From Anolis sagrei (lineage: Eukaryota > Chordata > Lepidosauria > Squamata > Anolidae), in the NCBI RefSeq assembly GCF_037176765.1, contig NC_090030.1:24459378-24523377 (forward strand): DNA of 64,000 bases, in the 5' to 3' direction. The notes beneath the pieces were generated by a model. It worked only from the letters and a program-made list of their open reading frames with translations, had not been told where the DNA came from and ran no database searches. A program made the position numbers and the translations under genes. Shown here piece after piece: positions 50,232 to 61,680 of this stretch (its first letter is position 1; every line of letters begins with the position of its first letter).

Positions 50232-51715
50232 AGCTAAATGAGAAACAAGGCTTCAAATGCTATCTTTTGAAGGGAGAGGCCATTGATCCGGTCAAGGGTA
50301 GAGTGAAAGGATCATGGTATCTTTCTGGGGCGGCTCTCTGGGATGGGTCTCGGGGGCACGGTTTTGTCGTGGCTTCGGTCCTTCCTGGAGGGTCGATCCC
50401 AGTTGGTGAAGCTGGGAGACGCCTGCTCGGATCCCTGGCCCTTGACCTGTGGGGTCCCGCAAGGCTCTATTCTGTCTCCCATGCTTTTCAACATCTACAT
50501 GAAACGGCTGGGAGAGGTCATCCGGAGTTTTGGAGTTAGGTGCCACCTCTACGCAGATGACACACAACTCTACTACTCATTTCCACCCAATTCCAAGGAG
50601 GCCTCTCGGGTGCTGGACGAGTGCCTGGCCGCTGTGTCTATCTGGATGATTAGGAACAGGCTGAAGATCAATCCCGACAAGACAGAGGTCCTCCTGGTCG
50701 ATCGTAAACCTGACCGGGGTATAGGGTAGCAACCTGTGTTGGACGGGGTTGCACTCCCCCTGAAACCACAGGTCCGCAGCTTGGGAGTCCTCCTGGACTC
50801 ATCGCTCACGCTTGAGGCTCAGGCGGTGTCCGGGAGGGCTTTGGCACAGTTGAGACTCGTGTGCCAACTGCGACCGTACCTCGCGAAGGCGGATCTGGCC
50901 GGGGTGGTCCATGCCTTGGTCACCTCTAGATTGGATTACTGTAATGCGCTCTACGTGGGGCTGCCCTTGAAAACGGCTCGGAAATTCCAACTTGTCCAAC
51001 GAGCGGCGGCCAGGATGTTAACTGGTGCTCCCTACAGAGAGAGGTCAACCCTCCTGTTCAAGGAGCTCCACTGGCTACCGTTTATTTTCCAAGCCCAATT
51101 TACAGTGCAGGTGCTTACCTACAAAGCCCTGAACGGTTTGGGACCAGCCTACCTGCGTGATCGCATCTCCATCTACGAACCCACGCGCTCACTACGCTCA
51201 TCTGGAGAGGCCCTGCTCGTGATCCCGCCTGCGTCGCAAGCACGCTTGGTGGGGACACGAGACAGGGCCTTTTCCCTGGTGGCTCCCCGTCTCTGGAACA
51301 CTCTCCCCAAAGATCTTAGACAGGCCCCCACATTGGCAGGCTTCAGAAAGAACTTGAAGACCTGGCTGTTCTGATGTGCCTTTCCCGATTAGAAAATCTC
51401 CAATACCAAGTCCCAGAAGCACTTTATTAGAATTAAGATTACTGCACACTGCACTTGCCTTATAACCCCTACATATCACCTGTCACATCAGCACTTTTTG
51501 ATCCTGTACCCTTTACTCTGGCCCGGCCTAGTTTTATCTTGTGTGATGTACTGTTTATTGCCTATGGTTTCGTTGTTTTAATATTGCTTTAATTGTTTTA
51601 ATTTGCTTTAAGTGTATTGTTGTGTTCTGTATTGAGGCCTCGGCCTTTGTAAGCCACATCGAGTCCTTCGGGAGATGCTAGCGGGGTACAAATAAAGTTT
51701 AATAATAATAATAAT
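50232..51715 (+). mobile_element. L2 LINE, longest copy, nearly open
   Basis: It encodes GSILSPMLFNIYMKRLGEVI, RCHLYADDTQLYYSFP (catalytic YADD), LKINPDKTEVLLVDRKPDRG, one in-frame stop near 50729, then LDGVALPLKPQVRSLGVLLD, RLDYCNALYVGLPLKTARKF, RDRAFSLVAPRLWNTLPKDL and FRKNLKTWLF, stop at 51372. The 3' UTR ends GATGCTAGCGGGGTACAAAT and (AAT)n. The single interruption suggests recent activity. Confidence 0.93.
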
Positions 51716-51839
51716 TAAAAGTGGCTGCATTTATGCGTCCAGTCTTCAGTTTTCCAGAACACCCTTACTTTGTTTTTAGTTTAAATAAAAAGGGGCGCTG
51801 AAAGGATTGTTGGATTTTTATATATATATTTTTTGCTAC

Positions 51840-52195
51840 CTCAGGCTGGCAGAACTCTACTCTTGTAAAGAAAACCAAAAATACAGTCAGTGTGTGTCCA
51901 GAAAGATACATGCACACATGGCTAGAATTCGAAGACTTAGCCATCTTAGTCTGGAATATTTTAGTGTGCCTGGAACGATCCTCCACCTTGTGCAACTGTG
52001 AAGCAGAACAGACAACTCTGCATCTGTATGCTTGTCCGCAATGTCCTGCCTCATGTACAGAGGAAGAATTGTTTGAGACTACAGACAGTGCGGTTGCTGT
52101 TGCCTGTTTTTGGTCAAAAGATATTTAGCTGCTTGTGGTCCTTCTATTTTTATCAGTTTTTATACTAATTTATGCAAGGCTTTTGACACAAAATA
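51840..52195 (+). mobile_element. Old Vingi-like LINE 3' end
   Basis: It encodes CEAEQTTLHLYACPQCPASC, TEEELFETT and VACFWSKDI, the same C-terminal Cys-rich tail and final SKDI as the younger copies but clearly diverged, then an AAATAAATAAG tail. Confidence 0.7.
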
Positions 52196-52565
52196 AATAA
52201 GTCTGCAAAGAGGTCTTGTCGCAATTCAGAGGAAGTAGACTGAGTGTGTGACAGTTTTTCATGCAACCCCTTTCAATATTGCAATACCTCTGAGTGTAGA
52301 AACACATGGAAGATGAACATCCCTTATCCAAAATACTTGCGGCTGGAAGTAGTTATATTTATATCTTTGAAATAGGGCGCATGTTTAAACACAGAACTTA
52401 TTTACGTTTAGATGCATCCTATACACGTAGTCCAAAGGTAAATGTATACACAATATTTTTTACAAATTAGAACAATTGTGCATGAAACAACTTTGTGAAC
52501 ATTGAATGATCAGGAAACAAAGGTGTTACTGTATCAGCCCTCATTTAGAATCTAGAGTCCTAGGT
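52196..52565. other. INTS6L intron 2: no recognised feature
   Basis: AT-rich, single-copy within the window, no supported exon (no match to the expected AGWKENHATF continuation of INTS6L). Confidence 0.5.
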
Positions 52566-53220
52566 AAGTGATACTCTACCTATATACCCATACTGATCTG
52601 GTCACAGTGGTCCACGCTCTTGTTACATCCTGAATAGATTACTGCAACGTACTCTACGTGGGGTTGCCTTTGAAGACTGTTCGGAAACTTCAATTAGTCC
52701 AACGGGCGGCGGCCAGATTACTCACTGGAGCGTAATACAGGGAACATACCACCCCTCTGTTATGTCAGCTTCACTGGCTGCCGATCCAGTTCCGAGCACA
52801 ATTCAAAGTGCTGGTTTTGACCTACAAAACCCTATATGGCTCCGGACAAGCGTACCTGTCCGAATGTATCTCCTTCTACGTCCCGCCTCGGAGTTTAAGA
52901 TCCTCTGGGGAGACCCCACCTCTAGCACAAGTGAGATTGATGGGAACAAGGAGCAGGGCCTTCTTGGTGGTGGCCCCTCGCCTGTGGAATTCGCTTCCCA
53001 GGTTAATTAGGTCATTGACATCCCTCTCTTTTAGAAAGAAACTAAAAACATGGATATGGAACCAGGCCTTTGGGTAATCTGGCAGACAGACAAAGGACAA
53101 TGACGACTAGAATTGGATAGGATTTGACAATGTGGAATGAACTTATGGATTCTGAGCTTGGCGAATGTTGATCATTAGATTGGTTTTTATTAATTGTGAT
53201 GTATAAGTTGTCACGCCTCT
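52566..53220 (+). mobile_element. Diverged L2-type LINE 3' part
   Basis: Traces of WITATYSTWGCL-like frame, then VLTYKTLYGSGQAYLSECIS, FYVPPRSLRSSGETPPLAQV, SRAFLVVAPRLWNSLP and KLKTWIWNQAFG. It is a separate, older L2 lineage than the copy at 50232. Confidence 0.82.
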
Positions 53221-53361
53221 ATCTCATTATTTGAGAGATATTGAATTTTGTGGCCTTTGTCACTAATCATTGCTAAATTATCTCCTGCCAAGGATTTTGT
53301 CTTGTTCTCTGAGTTTGTTTTATATTGAACTAACCTGGTAGGCAGAAGCATGTTCTCTTTA

Positions 53362-54556
53362 GGTTGTTGTAGGTTTTTTCGGGCTATATGGCCATGTTCT
53401 AGAGGCATTTTCTCGCCTACATCTATGGCAAGCATCCTCAGAGGTAGTGAGGTCTGTTGGAACTAGGAAAAAGAGTTTATATATCTGTGGAATGAACAGG
53501 GTGGGACAAAGGAGTCTTGTCTGCTGGAGTTAGGTGTGAATGTTTCAACTGACCACCTTGATTAGCATATACTGTATATACTTGAGTAGCCTAGTTTTTC
53601 AGCCCCTTTTTTAGGCTGAAAAAGCTCCCCTCGGCTTATACTCGAGTCAAGGTTATTTATTCTTTTACTCTGTTATTAGTATTTTATTACATTTATTATT
53701 TTACTCTATTATATTTACATTATTTTGCTCTATTATTATTCCATTTATGATTTTGCTCTATTATTACATTGACAGTATTTTACCTTATTATTATTACATT
53801 TATTATTTTATTATTATTATTATTATTATTATTACATTTACAGTATTTTACCCTATTATTACTACATTTATTATTTTACTCTATTATTACTGTTTTATTG
53901 CGTTTTCATTATTTTACTCTATTATTTTTATTATATTATTTTAATAATAAGTACATTTACATTGAAGGAGGTTAGATTAATGGTTTAATAAGAGTTGGAC
54001 AGTCTTATCTTAAATTACAGTTTTATGTAAATATTCAGAAACATTTAGCCTATTGATGCCTCAATTAATGTAATTTTATTGGTATCTATTTTTATTTTGA
54101 AATTGATCCATAGTGGATGCATTTCCCACCCTTGACTTATACTCAATACGTTTTCCCAGTTTTTTGTGATAAAATTAGTGCCTCGGCTTATATTCGGGTC
54201 GGCTTATACTCGAGTATATATGGTAATGGCCTGACAGTGCCTGGAGCAAACTTTTGTTGAGAGCTGATTAGATGTCCTTGTTTGTTTCCTCTCTGTTGTT
54301 GTGCTGTTGTAATTTGAGAGTTTTTTAATACTGGTAGCCAGATTTTGTTCATTTTCATGGTTTCCTCCTTGGTCATTCCACAGATATATAAACCCACTTT
54401 CTTAGTTCCAACAGACCTCACTACCTCTGAGGATGCTTGCCATAGATGCAGGCGAAACGTCAGGAGAAAATGCCTCTAGGACGTGGCCATATAGCCCGAA
54501 AAAACCTACAACAACCCAGTGATTCAGGCCATGAAAGCCTTCGACAATACATGTTC
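53362..54556 (-). mobile_element. Penelope-like 3' ends split by a DNA transposon
   Basis: 53362-53569 (GTTGTTGTAGGTTTTTTCGG, truncated GACG motif) and 54228-54350 are minus-strand Penelope-like sequence (protein KEETMKMNKIWLPVLKNS on minus at 54300-54370). 54380-54556 is a plus-strand 3' end (GATGCAGGCGAAACGTCAGG). The insert at 53570-54227 divides TTAGCATA and ATGGCC. Confidence 0.75.
53570..54227. mobile_element. DNA transposon with CTCGAGTATA-type inverted ends and ATT-rich interior
   Basis: Left end TACTGTATATACTTGAGTAG and right end CTCGAGTATATATGGTA are inverted, next to TA. GCCTAGTTTTTCAGCCCC and its partner GGCTGAAAAAG form an internal hairpin. The interior (53690-53960) is (TTA)n-rich. 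The 5' portion also occurs in each unit of the triplication (28570, 29850 and 31110). Confidence 0.7.
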
Positions 54557-54785
54557 TCTTTAGTTTGGGGAAGAGGTGTGTGTGTATGTATATGTATGTA
54601 CGGCACTTGCAGGAACTATACAAATAATCCACTCCCACCAAAGGGTTAGGTTCTCGCAGAGTTTCCCAATATATTCAACACAGGGAAATGTTTTGGCTAT
54701 AGAGAATGACACGAGCAAACATACCACCTCCAAAGTAGTTGTGGCCTTCTCACTCCTGGCATCTGATATTTTTATTTGTCGTGTC
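54557..54785. other. INTS6L intron 2: unassigned
   Basis: A TGTATG-rich patch at 54576-54600 is followed by single-copy sequence. No exon is supported. Confidence 0.45.
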
Positions 54786-55672
54786 ACGCAACCGAACAGT
54801 TGTATTACATTTTTGACAAAACAAACAAAAGACAAAGTTTGCATGCTTGGTAGTTGATTAAATGTCCTTTGACCCGTATCTGGCCAATTGGAGTGCTTCC
54901 GGTGTTGCCGCAAGAAGGTCCTCCATTGTGCATGTGGCAGGGCTCAGGTTGCATTGCAGCAGGTGGTCATGGTTTGCTCCTCTCCACACTCACATGTTGT
55001 GGATTCCACTTTGTAGCCCCATTTCTTGAGGTTGGCTCTGCATCTCATGGTGCCAGAGCGCAGTCTGTTCAGCGCCTTCCAAGTTGCCCAGTTTTCTGTG
55101 TGCCCAGGGGGCAGTCTCTCATTTGGTATCAGCCATTGGTTGAGGTTCTGGGTTTGAGCCTGCCACTTTTGGACTCTCGCTTGCTGAGGTGTTCCAGCGA
55201 GTGTCTCTGTAGACCATAGAAAACTATTTCTTGATTTAAGTCGTTGACGTGCTGGCTGATACCCAAATAAGGGATGAGCTAGAGATGTCACTGCCTTGGT
55301 CCTTTCACTATTGACTGCTACTTCCCGGCAGATGTCAGGTGGTGCAATACCGGCTAAACAGTATAATTTATCCAGTGGTGTAGGGCACAGACACCCCGTG
55401 ATAATGCGGCATGTCTCATTAAGAGCCACATCCACTGTTTTAGCGTGGTGAGATGTGTTCCACACTGGGCGTGCATACTCAGCAGCAGAGTAGCATAGCG
55501 CAAGGGCAGGTGTCTTCACTGTGTCTGGTTGTGATCCCAAGGTTGCGCCAGTCAGCTTTCGTATGATATTGTTTCTAGCACCCACTTTTCGCTTGATATT
55601 CAGGCAATGCTTCTTGTAGGTCAGCACAGTCCAGAGTGACTCCCAGGTATTTGGGTGCGCTGCAGTAATAAT
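54786..55672 (-). mobile_element. Vingi-like LINE 3' part
   Basis: The minus strand frame encodes GARNNIIRKLTGATLGSQPD, CRIITGCLCPTPLDKLYCLA, GIAPPDICREVAVNSERTKA, NERLPPGHTENWATWKALNR and CECGEEQTMTTCCNAT (shifted end), with only minor damage. Confidence 0.78.
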
Positions 55673-55689
55673 AATAATCATCATCATCT

Positions 55690-56090
55690 TTGTATTGTCG
55701 AAGGCTTTCATGGCCGGAATCACTGGGTTGTTGTGAGTTTTCCAGGCTGTAAGGCCATGTTCCAGAAGCATTCTCTCCTGATGTTTCGCACACATCTATG
55801 GCAGGCATCCTCAGAGGTTGAGAGGTCTGTTGAAAGCTAGGAAAATGGGGTTTATATATCTGTAGAATATCCAGGGTGGGAAAAAGAACTCTGGTCTGTT
55901 GGGGGTAGGTGTGAATGTTTCAGTTAGCCATCTTGATTAGCATTTAATGGCCTGACAGTTTCATGGTCTGGCTTCTTACTGCCTGGGGGGATCCTTTGTT
56001 GGGAGTTGATTAGCTGGCTCTAATTGTTTCTTGTCTGGAATTGCCCTGTTTTTAAGTGTTATTCTTTATTTACTGTTGTGATTTTAGAGG
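55690..56090 (-). mobile_element. Penelope-like 3' end
   Basis: TTGTCGAAGGCTTTCATGGC, TGATGTTTCGCACACATC and GGTTTATATATCTG follow the family order. It is more diverged than other copies. Confidence 0.75.
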
Positions 56091-57330
56091 TTTTAGTGTG
56101 GTGAGATGTGTTCCACTCTGGGCATGTATACTAAGCAGCAGAGAGCATAGCGCAAGGGCAGATGTCTTCACTGTGTCTGTTTGTGATCCCCAGGTTGTGC
56201 AAGTAAGCTTTCGTATTATACTAGCTTTACCCGCCACGCGTTGCTGTGGCCAACCTTCTCTCCCTCTTTCTCTCCTTCTTTCACTCCTTCCTTCATTCCC
56301 TTTCCTTTCTTCCTTCCTTTCCTTCCTTCCTACACTTTCCCTTCCACTCCTTTCTTCTTCCTTCCTTCCTCCCTTCTTTCCCATCCTCCTACTCTCTCTC
56401 TCTTCTTTCTTTCCTTCCTTTCTTCCCTCATATACTTTCCCAACTTCTCCTTCCTTCCGTTTTTCATACACCCTTCCCTCCTTTTTTCTGTATTTCTTTC
56501 TTTTCCTCCTTCCTTCCTTCCTTCCTTCCTTTCTCCTTTCTTTTCCATCCTACTACTCTCTCTTCTTTTTTCCTACCTTTCTTCCCTCATATACCTTCCC
56601 AACTTCCCCTTCCTTCCCTCCTTCCTTCCTTTGCACACCTTCCCTTCCCCTTCCCTTTCTTCTTTTTTTGCTCTCTTTCTTTCCTTCCCTCCTTCTCCTT
56701 CCTCATCGTCCCCGATGGCGGCAAGGAGGGATGGATGGTGTATGGGCTGGTAGGGGCGGGGCATCGGGTGGGGGCGTGGCTTCCACGGAGGGGGGTGGGT
56801 GGAGGAGGAGGAGGAGTGTAGGGGCGGGGGTTCTGCGGAGGGGGGTGGGCGGAGAAGGAGTGTAGGGGCGGGGCATCGGCGGGTGGGGGCGGGGGTTCCG
56901 CAGAGGGGGGTGGGCCGAGGAGGAGGAGGAGTGTAGGGGTGGGGGCGGGGCATCGGTGGGTGGGGACTGGGCTTCCACGGAGGGGGGTGGGTGGAGGAGG
57001 AGGAGTGTAGGGGAGGGTCGACGGAGGATGGGGCATGGCTTGCGCGGAGGATGCGTTGGGCAGCCGGCCATGTGCACGCGCCGGGGACTTGCGGCGGGGC
57101 GGCATTGTGCATGCTCAGTTGGTTTTTGATTTTGTGAGTGTGTCGAAATGTTGTTTACAATTTTGAATCGCTATCTGCATACCTTGTGGGTTGAGGTATG
57201 TGCATGCCAAGTTTGATGTGTTTTGGGCCAGGGGTTTTCGCGTTTTGCTGTCCCGTTGAACGCCCTTAACAGATTTATATATATAGATTGTTTCTAGCAC
57301 CCACTTCTTGCTTGGGCATCTGATAAGAGA
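56091..57330 (-). mobile_element. Vingi-like fragment interrupted by a Helitron
   Basis: 56096-56220 (GTGGTGAGATGTGTTCCAC to TTTCGTATTATA) and 57288-57320 (TTGTTTCTAGCACCCACTTC) are contiguous in other Vingi-like copies (TTCGTATGATATTGTTTCTAG). The Helitron fills the gap between A and T. Confidence 0.88.
56221..57287 (-). mobile_element. Helitron with pyrimidine array and GC-rich minisatellite
   Basis: On the minus strand it starts TCTATATATATAAATCTG and ends GGCGGGTAAAG then CTAG. About 480 bp of CCTT-rich repeats (56255-56700) adjoin a GC-rich minisatellite (56740-57040) with units of 60-90 bp containing GGGGGGTGGG(C/T)GGAGGAGGA and GGGGCGGGGCATCGG. Open frames on both strands here are low-complexity artefacts. 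Confidence 0.88.
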
Positions 57331-58030
57331 ACTGGTGTTTAGTTTCGCTCTCCCCATAAAACACCACCGTATATAGTTCTAGTATTATGAATTAGACGGG
57401 AGATTCGGGAGAAACTAACATGGGCTCCCCTATGCCATGAACACATTTTGGAAGTGGACAAAGTGCTTGTAGTTCTTGCAGAGCCAAAAGCCACTGGGGT
57501 GGGAATTGCATTAGGGATTCTCTGCACATCGGAAACGGAGAGTGGCAAGAAGAGGAAGTGGGAAGGCTTGTGAATGGAGCCAGTCATTGGTTTCCTAGTG
57601 CAGCAGCAATACGAATGTGCAGAGAAATGTTTGACAAGGGGCTTTGTCGAGCCTGTGAAGCCTGGGTTCTGGATATGTGTGTCCATTTTGGCCGCAAGTC
57701 GGCAAAGATCTGAAAGGGCTTTTGTTCTCTCCCTCTTGGTCTGAGCTGCTCCTTTTGCCGCTGCCATGTCTTAAAAGGGCCTGGCTCGCTGGCAGTGCTT
57801 GTTCTGGCGTAGCTCTCCGGATCTGTCATTGGAAAGTTCTTTGGAATCTCTGGTCAGGATGCCTCTTCCTGTTTTTCCAAACTTTTCCTGGAAACGAAGG
57901 AGGCATTCCTTATGTAAGTGACGACTATATTCCTTTAACCCTTCTTTGGCCAAGTATTGAATGGATACTTCTTTGGCATAGCTTGTAAGAACGCCTGCTG
58001 TTGTGGTCCAAGAAGCTTTACCACTTAAAA
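57331..58030. other. INTS6L intron 2: single-copy stretch, no gene supported
   Basis: One plus-strand frame is open for about 60 codons (about 57386-57572; TWAPLCHEHILEVDKVLVVL, then LAEPKATGVGIALGILC, ending before TGA) with no splice-site pair or family match that I recognise. It does not match Integrator subunit 6 sequence. Listed as unassigned. Confidence 0.4.
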
Positions 58031-58034
58031 AGAA

Positions 58035-59095
58035 AAAGAAAAAAACCCACAGATTTTGCAAACTTGGTAGTTGGTTAAATGTCCTTTGACCAGTATCTGG
58101 CCACTTGGAGTGCCTCTGGTGTTGCCGCAAGAAGGTCCTCCATCGTGCATGTAGCAGGGCTCAGGTTGCATTGCAGCAGGTGGTCAGTGGTTTGTTCTTC
58201 TCCGCACTCGCATATCGTGGATTCCACTTTGTAGCCCCATTTCTTAAGATTGGCTCTGCATCTTGTGGTGCCAGAGCGCAGTCTGTTCAGCGCCTTCCAA
58301 GTCGCCCAGTCTTCTGTGTGCCCAGGGGGAGTCTCTCATCTGGTATCACCCATGGATTGAGGTGCTGGGTTTGGGCCTGCCACTTTTGGACTCTCGCTTG
58401 CTGGGGTGTTCCAGCTAGTGCCTCTGTAGATCTAAGAAAACTATGTCTTGATTTAAGTCGTTGACGTGCTGGCTGTTACCCAAACAGTGGATGAGCTGGA
58501 GATGTCTCTGCCTTGGTCCTTTCACTATTGGCTGCTACTTCCCGGCGGATGTCAGGTGGTGCAATACCAGCTAGACAGTGCAATTTCTCCAGTGGTGTGG
58601 GGCACAGACACCCTGTGATAATGCGTCATGTCTCATTAAGAGGCACATCTACTGTTTTAGCGTGGTGAGATGTATTCCACCCTGGGCATGCATACTCAGC
58701 AGCAGAGTAGCATAGCGCAAGGGCAGATGTCTTCACTGTGTCTGGTTGTGATCCCCAGGTTGTGCCAGTCAGCTTTCGTATGATGTTGTTTCTAGCGCCC
58801 ACTTTTTGCTTGATGTTCAGGCAGTGCTTCTTGTAGGTCAGAGCACGGTCCAGAGTGACCCCCAGGTATTTGGGTGCGCTGCAATGCTCCAGTGGGATTC
58901 CTTCTCAGGTAATCCTCAGAGCTCGGGATGCTTGTCTGTTCTTAAGGGGAAAAGCACATGTCTGTGTTTTAGATGGATTAGGGATCAGCTGGTTTTCCCT
59001 GTAGTAGGCAGTAAGGGCACCTAGAGCTTCGGAGAGCTTCTGTTCTACCATCTCAAAGCTCCCTGCTTGAGTGGTAATGACACGATCACTGAGAA
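58035..59095 (-). mobile_element. Vingi-like LINE 3' part
   Basis: The same 3' UTR and C-terminal region as at 54786, running upstream to the NPSKTQTCAF-like region (plus strand TGTCTGTGTTTTAGATGG) and GAGCTTCTGTTCTACCATCTC. Several frame breaks. Confidence 0.78.
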
Positions 59096-59384
59096 TATAG
59101 AGTTGTAAGGTATGATTAGAGACACATGGCTAGGAGACAATTTTTCCAAAAGTAAAGCAAGTGTGGCAACTGTAGAATTGGTTTAGGAAGATCAAATCAG
59201 ATAGCAAAGCTATGAACTTGACAGAAGAAGTCTCTCTTGAGGGTAATGAAGAGTTAGCCCTTGGCAATCTGCGTTACAACATTTCCTTGAGGGCAGGAAG
59301 GTATGTCTATATTTTGTAACTTCTTAAGAATGCCATTAGCTTAACTTGGTGAGAACTCCCTTAGTCTTGGAAGTAATTTAATGC
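59096..59384. other. INTS6L intron 2: unassigned
   Basis: Single-copy, AT-moderate sequence between two LINEs. Nothing supported. Confidence 0.45.
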
Positions 59385-59975
59385 AGAATATGTGGAGTCT
59401 AGATCTAGGGAAGTCATGCTCCCCATGCTCTATTCTGCTCTGGTTAGACCACACCTGGAATATTGTGTCCAATTCTGGGCACCACAATTCAAGAGAGATG
59501 TTGACAAGCTGGAATGTGTCCAGAGGAGGGCGACTAAAATGATCAAGGGTCTGGAGAACAAGCCCCATGAGGAGCGGTTTAAGGAGCTGGGAATGTTTAG
59601 CCTGAAGAAGAGAAGGCTGAGAGGAGATATGATAGCCATGTATAAATATGTGAGAGGAAGCCACAGGGAGGAGGGAGCAACCTTGTTTTCTGCTTCCTTG
59701 GAGACTAGGACGACGAACAATGGCTTCAAACTACAAGAGAGGAGATTCCATCTGAACATGAGGAAGAACTTCCTGACTGTGAGAGCCGTTCAGCAGTGGA
59801 ACTCTCTGCCCCGGAGTGTGGTGGAGGCTCCTTCTTTGGAAGCTTTTAAACAGAGGCTGGATGGCCATCTGTCAGGGGTGATTTGAATGCAATATTCCTG
59901 CTTCTTGGCAGGGGGTTGGACTGGATGGCCCATGAGGTCTCTTCCAACTCTTTGATTCTATGATTCCATGAGTCT
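59385..59975 (+). mobile_element. CR1 LINE 3' end, open frame to the C-terminus
   Basis: The frame encodes [100 protein letters not shown] and stop at 59886, then the terminal ATTCTATGATTCCATGA. It has no internal stop over about 160 codons, so it is a recent, 5'-truncated insertion. Confidence 0.93.
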
Positions 59976-60094
59976 TCTATTATTAGGATTTGAGGAATTC
60001 TGTCTCCCTGATTGGTTTTCAAAATGTACTCAGGAAAAGGCAGGGGCTTTTTTCTCACTTTCCTGACGAAACATTTGGATTCCAGTGACACATA

Positions 60095-60305
60095 AGTAAA
60101 GGTTTCCCCTGACATTAAGTTTAGTCATGTCCGACTTTGCGGGGTGGTGCTCATCTATTGCTTATTTTTTGTTATGAGTTTTATTTTATTGCTTGTATTA
60201 TTATTGTTTGTATTACTGATGTATTGTGGGCTCAGCCTCATATAAGCCACACCGAGTCCCTTGGCGAGATGGTAGTGGGGTATAAATAAAGTTTTATTAT
60301 TGTGT
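60095..60305 (+). mobile_element. SINE tail fragment and L2 3' end
   Basis: 60098-60152 (AGGTTTCCCCTGACATTAAG) matches the SINE tail at 19390. 60160-60305 (TATAAGCCACACCGAGTCCC, GGGGTATAAATAAAG) is an L2 3' end. Confidence 0.75.
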
Positions 60306-60309
60306 GTCA

Positions 60310-61285
60310 TTGTGTCATCAGCAACCAGACATTTGTATTACATTTTTAACAAGACAAACAGACAAAACACAGAATTTGCAAGCTTGGTAGTTGATTAAAT
60401 GTCCTTTGACCAGTATCTGGCCACTTGGAGTGCCTCTGGTGTTGCTGCAAGCAGGTCCTCCATTGTGCATGTGGCAGGGCTCCGGTTGCATTGCAGCAGG
60501 TGGTCAGTGGTTTGCTCTTCTCCACACTCGCATGTCGTGGATTCCATTTTGTAGGCCCATTTCTTAAGGTTGGCTCTGCATCTCGTGGTGCCAGAGCGCA
60601 GTCTGTTCAGCGCCTTCCAAGTCGCCTAGTTTTCTGTGTGCCCAGGGGGGAGTCTCTCATTTCGTATCAGCCATTGGTTGAGGTTCTTGATTTGAGCCTG
60701 CCACTTTTGGACTCTCGCTTGCTGAGGTGTTCCAGCGAGTGTCTCTGTAGATCTTAGAAAACTATTTCTTGATTTAAGTCGTTGACGTGCTGGCTGGTAT
60801 CCAAACACTGGAGATGTCACTGCCTTGGTCCTTTCACTATTGGCTGCTACTTCCCGGCGGATGTCAGGTGGTGCAATACCAGCTAAACAGTGTAATTTCT
60901 CCAGTGGTGCAGGGCGCAGACACCCTGTAATAATGCGGCATGTCCCATTAAGAGCCACATTCACTGTTTTAGCGTGGTGAGATGTGTTCCACACTGGGCA
61001 TGTGTACTCAGCAGCAGAGTAGCATAGCACAAGGGCAGATGTCTTCACTGTGTCTGGTTGTGATCCCCAGGTTGTGCCAGTCAGCTTTCGTATGATATTG
61101 TTTCTAGCACCCACTTTTTGCTTGATATTCAGGCAGTGCTTCTTGTAGGCCAGAGCATGGTCCAGAGTAACTCCCAGGTATTTGGGTGCGCTGCAATGCT
61201 CCAGTGGGATTCCTTCCCAGGTGATAATCCTCAGAGCTCGGGATGCTTGTCTGTTCTTAAGGTGAAAAGCACATGTCATACATGA
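60310..61285 (-). mobile_element. Vingi-like LINE 3' part
   Basis: The minus strand encodes CAFHLKNRQASRALRIITWE, GIPLEHCSAPKYLGVTLDHA, GARNNIIRKLTGTTWGSQPD, CRIITGCLRPAPLEKLHCLA and NERLPPGHTEN. A 12-bp-scale deletion removes part of the SPAHPLFGYQ region. Confidence 0.8.
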
Positions 61286-61404
61286 AATAACAAAATAAAA
61301 TAAACAGTTACAAAATAACATGATAGAGAAATAGAACACAGTGGGTGGGTCAAATGTACTAGGAGAAAATTGATAAAATCCTGGATGAGATAAGTAGTGG
61401 GAGA

Positions 61405-61650
61405 ATATGTTTATTTATTTATTTTATTTCATATATTTATATCCTGCCCTTCTCCCCATAAAGGGGACTCAGTGCGGCCTCACATGAGCATCAGAGGATG
61501 CTAACAGCATAAATACAGTAAAAATTACAATTTACAATAAAATCATTTTGAAACATTATACTGCATCATCCGTAAAATTTAACAATAATAGATTAATGTG
61601 CCAGTAAAACTAAGCTGAGCCGGGAGAATCCGTATCGCAAAATCCAAATT
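61405..61650 (-). mobile_element. L2/SINE-type tail
   Basis: (TTTA)n then ATCCTGCCCTTCTCCCCATA and GGGGACTCAGTGCGGC is the inverse of the tail used by L2 and the SINE at 25888. Confidence 0.65.
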
Positions 61651-61680
61651 TCCTTTTCCTATTACCGCTGGCCTGTAATT

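Noticed and set aside
56056-57112. Open frames up to 269 codons in Ser/Phe/Pro-rich or Pro-rich sequence
   Set aside because: Low-complexity translation of C/T and GC minisatellites inside a Helitron; frames are open on both strands.
57386-57575. Possible INTS6L or other exon (LEVDKVLVVLAEPKATG)
   Set aside because: It does not match the expected INTS6L continuation, no acceptor/donor pair fits, and no family was recognised.
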